A model generated the notes under the pieces. That model was given only the letters and a program-made list of their open reading frames with translations, was not told the origin of the DNA and ran no database searches. From positions 4,278,001-4,342,000 of the forward strand of contig JBANAY010000003.1 in NCBI GenBank assembly GCA_037952775.1: a stretch of DNA of 64,000 nt. The letters run 5' to 3'. Below, in pieces: positions 56,225 through 64,000 of this stretch; within the stretch, counting starts at the first letter, position 1; each line of letters starts with the position of its first letter. Source of the stretch: Clonostachys chloroleuca. Taxonomy: Eukaryota > Ascomycota > Sordariomycetes > Hypocreales > Bionectriaceae. Made by a program: the position numbers and the translations under genes.

Positions 56225-56669
56225 GGCTGTGAGGGAACGAAGCCGTGTGTGAATTTAGATGTTGGCTAGTTGTTTTGCCGAGGATACTTGTCATTCCTAT
56301 TCCTGCTGCATGTTACAGGAGTGTTTTGTATCTCAAAGATGGGCGATCACAACCTTACTTCCTATTCTGGTAGTTTTACTCTGACACCAACAAGGACTTT
56401 AGAGTTGGTGGGAAGTGTCTAAGACCCACTTGTGTGGCGACTGAGCTTTGGCAAAGATAATTTGGCCAACTTGGGGTCTAGGCCAGAAGAATGCCGGAAG
56501 CAAACCCCTCAAATGCCGAGCCGAACAGACGATATAGCATATGTCTTGGACACGAGGAAAATACAGGCACAACACCCCTGCCCAAAGCACTTTGTTTGGG
56601 AGTAGGAGCTTCCTCTCCAAATAGCATATTCCATCACTCATTCTCTAGACTCTCCGGAACAAGGCGAAG
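56225..56669. promoter_or_regulatory. Divergent promoter between RidA-like and LovD-like genes
   Basis: The region upstream of both genes. No further feature is recognised. Confidence 0.4.
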
Positions 56670-58145
56670 ATGTCCTCCGCACTGTCTGCCGATACAACAG
56701 CTAGGTTGTGTGATATCATAGATGAGTATACATCTGGAAATAGTAACCGCAAGATCCCGGGTCTCATCTACACTGCTTTTCGGCGCGATGGAACAAGCAT
56801 CTACCGACATTGCTCTGGCACCATTGGCATAAGGTCCAATGAGCCTATGTCCTTTGACACCATATTTTGGCTGGCTTCCTTTACTAAGTTGGCTACCTCA
56901 GTTGCCTGCATGCAGCTGGTGGAACAGAAAGTCTTGCGTTTGGACGATGCTGACCAGATAGACGGCATCTGTCCGGAGCTGAGAGATGTCAAAGTTTTGA
57001 CACGCGGGGCTTCAGGGAAGTTTGAATTGGTTGAGAAGAAGAGAAGAATATCACTTCGCATGCTCCTTAATCACACAGGTAATAGTTCGAGTATATTTAT
57101 TATTGAGGCTTTGCTGAAACCCGTATAGCTGGATTTGGTTACGCTTTTGAAGACGATAATCTGGCAGATTTTACGAGGCCGATCGGATCGGATGATTTTT
57201 CAGGGATATCAGTGGAAAAGTCCAACAGACCACTTGTGAACCAACCCGGAGAGACGTTTCAATACGGAACATCAATGGACTGGGTTGGAGTAATCATTGA
57301 ACGTACTTCCGGAGTATCGCTGGACACTTACTTCAAGACTAAAATTTTCGAGCCTCTCGGGATGGAAAGCGTGACATTTCATCCCTCTGCTGAGGCCAAG
57401 TCAAACTTGGCGTTCATGCATAGGAGGCTTCCGAACGGAAAGCTCACATATGCGGATCATCTCTATCGGCGCCCTCTGGTAGAGGAGAACGTTCCTTGCG
57501 CGGGAGGCCATGGATGCTTTGGAAAACCAGCAGAGTTCCAGCGTGAGTTAAATTGAATATTAAATACAAGGAAGAAAAGTTAACAAACCCAAACAGGACT
57601 TATATCACTCTTGTTGAATGACGGAACGGATCAGATCTCAGGTACAAAGTTACTGGAGCCTGAGACAGTTCAAGGTGCGTTGTAACAAAAGCAATCCCAT
57701 AGCCGTTCTGTATTAGTTATTGACAGTCAGATTAGAGATGTTCAAGGATCAAATTCCCGACAAGCCGCGATTCAGCAACGTTTGTGTTCCGGTGGCAAAA
57801 CCCGACCTGGCGAACCCGACTCCTCTTACCCCAATGCCGGATGATCACACCGAGGGTTGGGGGTTCTCCTTTTCCATTAGCCATTTCGCAGAGACAACGG
57901 GCCGAGCTCCAGGAGCAGGATCTTGGGAAGGATTACCAAACCTCTTCTGGTTTGCTGATCGGAAGAATAACATCGGTGGCATCTTTGCAAGCCAGATTCT
58001 TCCCTATGGAGGTAAGCAAAGCCCTTGAGTCACGGTGACCAAAGGCAAAATCTCAGGCTGACTAAATTACATGTTGGTAGACGCGCAAGTACGAGAATGT
58101 TCAGATAGAGTGGAAACTGAGATTTACAAAGCCTTGACTTCATAA
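56670..58145 (+). CDS. Serine beta-lactamase-fold hydrolase/transesterase (LovD/EstB-like)
   Basis: Exons are 56670-57078, 57129-57542, 57597-57674, 57727-58011 and 58081-58145; four introns of 50-69 nt keep phase and give 416 aa. The nucleophile motif SxxK is ASFTKL (Ser70 and Lys73). The second motif is a Tyr in FQYGTSMDW, preceded by VNQPGETF. A CAGGHGCFGKPAEFQR segment and a GWGFSFSISH segment follow the usual order of the family. Fungal members include LovD-like acyltransferases that move acyl groups onto secondary metabolites, and esterases or amide hydrolases. There is no signal peptide, so it acts inside the cell. The substrate is unknown. Confidence 0.9.
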
Positions 58146-58589
58146 TGGTCACGGTTAGTTTGGGAGACAAGTAGAACCTAAATTCTTGAAGACAGTATGA
58201 ATAAAACGATTGCCTCTGGTATTCTTTTTCTACCAATGTGTTGAATCCAGGTCTCGCAAACGCCATCCAGGTCTTGGACATTGCTGTGTATCGTCTCAAG
58301 CTAGGAAGGAGATTCTCCGGATCCCGGCAAGGGGCCGATCTACGGCCGTATCTGGTCTCCCATGGAATTGTTCGACCCGTATTTGGTAGTTAGCTTGATG
58401 GAGAGTTCGCCAGGCCGGTTTCGGTAGTATGATCAAAGCCCCACCGGCTGGCATTTGCACCTAAAACTAGAACGACGGTCCAGACCTTGCTGCCGTTGCC
58501 ACTTCACATGCATCGGTGACGTATTCACTAATTTGTTCCCAAGTGTAATCTCTAAAGATTGGGAAAGCGTCACAACATTACGTTGAGAC
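58146..58589. other. Intergenic, no gene seen
   Basis: Promoter of the following hydrolase; nothing else is recognised. Confidence 0.5.
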
Positions 58590-59753
58590 ATGGGAAGTAC
58601 AAACTGCGAGCGTGATGCGCAATTCAAGGCGTTGACTGATGTCCTGCTTGGCGTTTCTCCTGAAATTTTCAGGCCGTTTGACATTTTCAGGGCCCAATAT
58701 CCCTCAGCAGGCATCAAGATTGAGGTCGACATATTGGTCCCAAAACGAAAGACAGCAACTATGTCTAGCCATCCCGTGATTGTTCGCATACATGGAGGTT
58801 TCTTAGTACGTAAACATCCATCTTAACGAATATGATCAAATCTGACAGGAGTTAGGTCACTGGCTCAAGTTTGTTTCCAGCCTGGTTCTCAAAATGGATT
58901 CTGGACTACGCAGAAGAGAATAATGCCATAATCGTCAGCCCCAACTATCGTTTACTGCCGGAAGTGAGAGGCCGCGATATAATACAAGACATGGAAAGTT
59001 TTTGGTCTTGGGTTGGGGATGGCGGAATTAAACGACATCTGAATTCCATCAGACGTCCCGATATATCGTTGAATCAATCCAGGCTTCTCTTAACTGGTGA
59101 AAGCGCAGGTGAGTTTTTGAGCTCCGAGAAAAATCGGTAGGATCTTCCACCTAACACGAGCCTATATGCATCAAGGCGGATACCTGGCCTTACAGTCGGT
59201 CATGTCAGGTTTTGTACGGCCGAAAGGCATTATTGTACTATATCCAATGGTTGACATGACCTCTCCCCATTACACAGAGCAGTATCCGAAGCCAATTGTA
59301 GGAGTGACAAACTATGGCGAAGAAACAGTAGAGGAGTTTCTTTCTTCTGCACTGGGAGCTGCACCCATAACCGAGGCAGATCCGCCCTCCCGCCTGGCCG
59401 CTGCAATTGCCGCGGTTCAAAACGGACGGTTTTTAGACCTCTTCGGTCGTGATGAGGATTTGTTCTTGCTTGAACGCCTCCGAAAAGGATCGCCTCTCGC
59501 CCACGAATCGGGAACGCCTTTCTTTCCCCCGATATTCCTATTGCATGGAGAGGACGATACCGCAGTCCCCGTTGAGGGCTCGATTAAGTTACTGCGACTG
59601 TTAAGACAAGCAGACCCCGCTGCTAAAATACATGCAGCGATACGACCTGGGGATCACGGATTCGACTTTAAGGCTTCAACAGAAGAGCCCTGGCTGAGGG
59701 CGGGTTTGGAGTTTATCTCAACTGCTTGGATAGAGAGTCAACATCATATCTAG
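58590..59753 (+). CDS. Alpha/beta hydrolase (HSL-type esterase/lipase)
   Basis: Exons 58590-58805, 58856-59108 and 59176-59753 are joined by introns of 50 and 67 nt, giving 348 aa. The oxyanion-hole motif HGG is in VIVRIHGGFL and the nucleophile elbow is LTGESAGGYLAL. The acid is in LLHGEDDTAVP and the His in RPGDHGFDF. NYRLLPE is a typical strand-turn of hormone-sensitive-lipase-like enzymes. There is no signal peptide. It probably cleaves ester bonds of small substrates and might act with the LovD-like enzyme next to it on the same strand, 444 bp upstream. The C-terminus (SQHHI) is not a targeting signal. Confidence 0.92.
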
Positions 59754-60053
59754 GCTTCATTTGTCTTTGGAAAAAAAGAAAGGAATAGGTTTCATAAGTT
59801 TAACAACCGGTGCATGCAAGCTAAGAGCTGCCCCCAATATGTTCTATTAATGCAAAGTCACCACATACCCCTGTAAAGGAGACATGAAAAGTGCCAGGTA
59901 GAGAAGGCGCATCGACATCCTACAGGTATGATAAACCAACCTCAAAACATCGAATATGTGTACATAACGTGTATATTGTATTGTACATGTGTTATCGTGG
60001 CTCTTGGGGGGATGACATTTGCAAGATAAAAATATATATTCTCTCAAAGCTAA
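59754..60053. other. Intergenic between convergent genes
   Basis: AT-rich, no gene seen. Confidence 0.5.
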
Positions 60054-62186
60054 CTACTGTTTATGTTGTACCACCTTTATAATCTCGTCGACAACTGAAG
60101 GATCTGACAACGTTGATACGTCTCCAAGCTGGTCAGCTTCACCCATTGTCACCTTGCGTAGAATACGACGAATGATCTTTCCAGAGCGAGTTTTGGGGAG
60201 ATCTATGACGACGTATATAGTTTTCGGTGCTGCAAACGGCCCAATGGATTTGCGAATGTGGAGCTTCAACTCATGGCTAAGAGACGCATCTCCTAGTACC
60301 ATATCGGCTTGTTTCTTTAGGCTCACGAAGGCGACAACAGCCTGTCCAGTGATCTCGTCAGCTACGCCCACCACTGCCGACTCGGCAACGGCTGGGTGAG
60401 CAATTAGAGAAGATTCAATCTCCGCCGTCGTTAGTCGATGACCACTGACATTGATGACATCGTCGACGCGGCCTCGGATCCAAAAATAGCCGTCTTCATC
60501 GCGGCTAGCACTGTCACCAGTGAACTAGATTAGGCTCATACGTATCAGTAAACCCTTCAATGAGTAGTCAGAACCTTTTTTGGGTTAGCTATTAACTCAC
60601 GTAGTATCCTTTGTACGCGCTCAGATATGTCTCTTGAAACCTACGGTGGTCGCCCAATATGGTTCGGGCCATACTAGGCCAAGAGGACTTGAATACAAGA
60701 ACTCCATCCACATTTGGCTCTGGAATATCCTGTCCTGTGACAGGATCAACTATAGCAGCATCAATTCCAAAGAACGGCAAACATGCGGCACCGGGCTTTG
60801 TAGGGGTAACGCCGGCGAGAGGTGTGATGACATGGGAGCCAGTCTCCGTTTGCCAGTATGTCTTACCTCAGGTTAGTCAATATGCTTCTTGATAACGATT
60901 AGGAATAAATCGATCCGCAGGGTGACTTACATCTACCACATGGCATCTGCTTTTCCCGACTTCTTCATCATACCATTTCCAGATATTTGGAGCAATGGGC
61001 TCGCCTACGGAACCGAGGACGCGAAGGTGTTCCATCTTGAAGCTGGACGGGGAGGACCCTGCTCTCTTGAGGAGTCGCAGGGCCGTCGGTGCCACGTAAA
61101 AGTGCGTAACACGGTGCTTGTCGATGATTTCCCAGTATCTTGAATGAGTTGGGAAGGTTGGAGTTCCTTCAAAAACCACGGTGGATATACCTAGAAGTAA
61201 AGGCGCATACACAACATATGTATGGCCGGTGATCCAACCCACATCTCCGCCACAGAAGTAGCGGTCGTTGTCATGAATATCAAAAACGTATTTTCCGGTA
61301 GAAGCAGCCCCTACCAAGTAGCCTCCTGTAGTATGAAGGATCCCTTTTGGTTTCCCGGTGGATCCTGATGTGTACAGGAGAAACAAGGGATCCTCCGAGT
61401 CCATGGATTCTGCTGGACAATAAGCGGGCCATTTCTCTACCTCCTCGTGCCACCAATAATCTCGTCCCTCTGTCCATGAAACGTCGATCTTACCAGCCTT
61501 GAATACCAGGGTCTTCAAGTCGTGTACATCAGCCAACGCCTCATCAACTATCTTTTTCAAACCTATGATCTTGCCACCACGGCAGCTGGCATCTGACGTG
61601 ATAATGATCTTGCTTTTTGAATCAACCACGCGGTCTTTGATAGAACCGGATGAAAAACCAGCAAATATGACGGAGTGAACAGCTCCAATCCGAGCACACG
61701 CAAGGATTGCCACCAACGCTTCAGGAATCATGGGCATGTATATGGAAACAACATCCCCTTTTCGGACTCCCAAATCTTTCAAAACCCAGGACATTTTGCT
61801 GACCTGCTTCAATAGCTCGATGTACGTCAAGCTGCGCGGATCATCCCCGTCATCGGTCTCATGGATAATGGCGTATCTGTCCGGATATTTCAGGGCATGG
61901 CGATCCACACAGTTGACGCATGCGTTGAGCTTTCCGCCCAGGAACCATGAAATATTACCCTTGTCAAGGGAGCCGTACTGAACAGCATCAAAATCAGAGC
62001 TCCACTTGATCAGCTCCCGTGCGACATTACCCCAGAATTTTGCCGGGTTGTTAATAGACTCGGCGTGCATTCTGAAATATTCACCCATGCCTTTGGATGG
62101 TAAGAAATGTGGTTATTACGGGATAAGGGAGAGTGTAACATACTGCCGATATGAGGCTGACTTGGGTGATCTATTGCTGATGGCAT
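60054..62186 (-). CDS. Acetyl-CoA synthetase
   Basis: Exons are 62186-62144, 62090-60931, 60861-60601 and 60524-60054; introns of 53, 69 and 76 nt keep phase and give 644 aa. The short first exon ([14 protein letters not shown]) completes the family N-terminus. ANL-superfamily signatures are [41 protein letters not shown] and the catalytic-lysine loop [16 protein letters not shown]. The [18 protein letters not shown] opening is diagnostic for acetyl/propionyl-CoA synthetases. It converts acetate, ATP and CoA to acetyl-CoA. It is somewhat shorter than the usual fungal housekeeping enzyme and sits beside hydrolases and acetyltransferases, so it may be a second, pathway-linked copy. There is no C-terminal peroxisomal signal. 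Confidence 0.94.
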
Positions 62187-63506
62187 TAGCAGCTTGAACA
62201 GACGATTGAGCGGTTAAAGTCACAAACTTTGAGGGACCATTTTCTGGTGGCCTATTGATTCTCTTCTGTCAACGCCTTTCGGCCTCTCTTGATGGCTAGA
62301 AAACTGCTGTTTGATTTAGGGCTGATTGTCATACCAATATTTGAGGCACCCTTGGCCTCCTCAGTCGTGAGCGAGGCACCCATGCTGTATCCTTGTTGCC
62401 GGCTTAAATCAATTGGCACTTCGTTTTCTAGCGACAAAATCTGTAGACCAGTCGTTCAGGTCTTGGTGCATTGGACTCCTATTTCATAAGAATATCTTTT
62501 GAAGATTTATGAAACCAAAGTTGGATAACTCCTTGTCTTCGCTACCTGACCATGCCTCGACTGATTAGCTCGTTTGGAGATATTCAAGATGGCTACCGGA
62601 GTTTCTACTTTCTCATTAGTAGTAGCAAACCCTCTCGTGACTGACATGTTGTTCCTAATTTGTGAAGAAGTGGAAACTTGTTGTTTTACTGCCGAATTGG
62701 GTATAATTGTCGCTTCTATTACACGCAAGGAGTCCCACAGCCTAAGGGCTAGATACGCAACGGTGTTGTCATAAACCTGAGGGTATATAGGTTTTCAGGA
62801 GGTACAGTGGATTTCGAATGAAACCGCGATTCCAAACGGGGAATTTTACGAACTTTTAGTATATTACGGTCTTTCCTAGTAAAGTAATTCCACCACCTAA
62901 TGGAGTTACTCCGCACAGCTTTCGAAAATAGAGCGAAAAAAAAATACTTAGTATAAAAACAGAGGGGCTATTTATCAAGATTTCGCACGTTTCCCTCCTT
63001 AAGCATCTGACCCTTAGTAAGTACGATTCATCCTAGTGTAGGGGGGTCAGTTTTCCATTCTAGGAGTAAGCGTTCAGCATGGAAATCAGATATAGAAGAC
63101 TACTAACGTTGAATAGGTAGATAAGCCATAACCTATAGACCCACCGTAGTGCAGTCGCAATTCTTATTTAGGGACTTGATTCCTATTTAGGTAGTTAATT
63201 TCTATGTAGGGAATTGGTATGGTGCTGGCATGTCACCCGATCAGCCCTTGCAAATTCGGCTTTACCGATTGCGCAATCGTAGGATCAGTCGTAGGGGGAA
63301 AGGAGAACCTCCCGTATTATTCTGTAGTGAGTGCAGGGAGTAAAGGAAGTAGTGATGTGCCACTCTCCCTGTAATGTGTCGAGATACACTTTGGAGGGAA
63401 CCGAACCTTGGAACTCGGCCGGGCTCGACGCCCACTACCACAACGCGAATGTATAGAGCATACATTGAATAAATTATCATTAGCTAACCTTCAAAGTCAC
63501 CTCTAG
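62187..63506. other. Gene-poor AT-rich region
   Basis: Several short open frames (62252-62774) show no family. From about 62800 the sequence is AT-rich, with near-repeats such as CCTATTTAGG and CTATGTAGGG around 63160-63220, which looks like decayed mobile or repetitive DNA. No terminal repeats or transposase fragments are identifiable. Confidence 0.4.
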
Positions 63507-64000
63507 TTAACCAAAGAGGTATTGCCGTGATTCTCCTGACCCCATATTGGCTCGGCTCTTGCTATCAATCACTGAACCCCACCAGGCATGTGAGTTCCCT
63601 TGGTTCCATACTTCCTGGAGCAAGCCCTCAGCAGTCAGAAACATGTCGTACCGGGTTCGCTCCGTCCACCAGTTGCAATAGAAACGAACTGCATCTCGTA
63701 GATGATTGTCCGAGGTCTCGCAGCCTGCCAGGAAGACTGGGAGAAGCAATTGCTTCTGAAGCATGGAAGTCTGCCTACATGCTGACACATGGTTCAGTGT
63801 CTTCCGTGCGAGAAATTGAAGGATGGCTGGAGGAGGCTGGTCGCGCCGCCATTTGAAGACACGTAGGATATAGATGAGAAGCGCGTACCGCCACCCCTCG
63901 GCGCAATGATGCAGATCCTCCCTGTAATGTGCCGTTTCTGCTTCATCGCAACCGGGGTTCGGTGCGGTATTGTCAGCTGAGATTGGATAACCAGCACAAT
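63507..64000 (-). CDS. C-terminal part of a fungal transcription-factor-domain protein (runs off the window)
   Basis: An open minus-strand frame of about 164 codons reaches the right edge and ends with SRQYLFG and a stop at 63507. Motifs YREDLHHCAEGWRYALLIYI, QFLARKTLNHVSAC, QKQLLLPVFLAGCETSDNH, RYDMFLTAEGLLQEVW and HAWWGSVID align along their length with the C-terminus of the regulator at 37370-39394. The rest of the gene lies beyond the window. It is the only pair of clearly related regulators here. Confidence 0.85.
   Translation of the reverse strand, partial: CAGYPISADNTAPNPGCDEAETAHYREDLHHCAEGWRYALLIYILRVFKWRRDQPPPAILQFLARKTLNHVSACRQTSMLQKQLLLPVFLAGCETSDNHLRDAVRFYCNWWTERTRYDMFLTAEGLLQEVWNQGNSHAWWGSVIDSKSRANMGSGESRQYLFG

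Noticed and set aside
56670..58145. True antibiotic-resistance beta-lactamase
   Set aside because: The SxxK fold is shared by many esterases and transesterases; the length, introns and context fit the fungal LovD/EstB-like group.
63375..63450. Possible tRNA, from a GGTTCGGTTCC-like B-box on the minus strand
   Set aside because: The B-box lacks the conserved A, and no acceptor stem or anticodon arm pairs around it.
1..64000. Polyketide, non-ribosomal peptide or terpene cluster core
   Set aside because: No ketosynthase, adenylation-carrier array or terpene synthase motif was found; the only adenylating enzyme is acetyl-CoA synthetase.

Overview
This is nuclear DNA from a filamentous ascomycete, most likely a Sordariomycete. 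Genes are split by short GT-AG introns, mostly 50-80 nt, many with CTAAC-type branch sites. There are several Zn2Cys6 or fungal-domain transcription factors and fungus-typical families: GH81, GH55, GH128, DUF1996, Bsc6-like MFS and maltose-acetyltransferase-like proteins. I modelled about 26 protein-coding genes plus relics. I found no tRNA gene, no CRISPR array and no intact transposon. Exon joins were checked by hand for reading phase. Function calls rest on recognised motifs, not on database searches.

Region 1 (1-9.7 kb) is a patchy, partly decayed stretch. It holds the end of a transcription factor, two divergent Bsc6-like MFS transporters, a transcription factor with a damaged zinc cluster, a dead class III aminotransferase relic, and a stray 25S rRNA fragment of about 100 bp on the minus strand.

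Region 2 (9.7-29.7 kb) reads as a beta-1,3-glucan utilisation locus. In order it has a Zn2Cys6 regulator, a GH3 beta-glucosidase without signal peptide, a secreted DUF1996 protein, GH81, GH55 and GH128 (frameshifted in a G run), and an MFS sugar transporter. Together these could cut, trim and import beta-1,3-glucan products and hydrolyse them inside the cell.

Region 3 (30-40 kb) holds an SDR oxidoreductase, an MFS (allantoate-permease type) pseudogene with three Trp-to-stop changes, a maltose-acetyltransferase-like enzyme, an HxxxD acyltransferase, and a regulator that lacks a visible zinc cluster.

Region 4 (40-62 kb) looks like a peroxisome-centred amine and D-amino-acid module. It has an (R)-amine transaminase (frameshifted in a C run), a D-amino-acid oxidase ending SRL, an MFS transporter, a PEX11-like protein, a Zn2Cys6 regulator, a second FAD oxidase ending AKL, an amino-acid/choline-type permease, a second maltose-acetyltransferase-like gene, a RidA-family protein, a LovD/beta-lactamase-fold enzyme, an alpha/beta hydrolase and an acetyl-CoA synthetase. 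The right edge carries the C-terminal part of a second transcription factor, paralogous to the one at 37-39 kb. No PKS, NRPS or terpene backbone gene is in the window.
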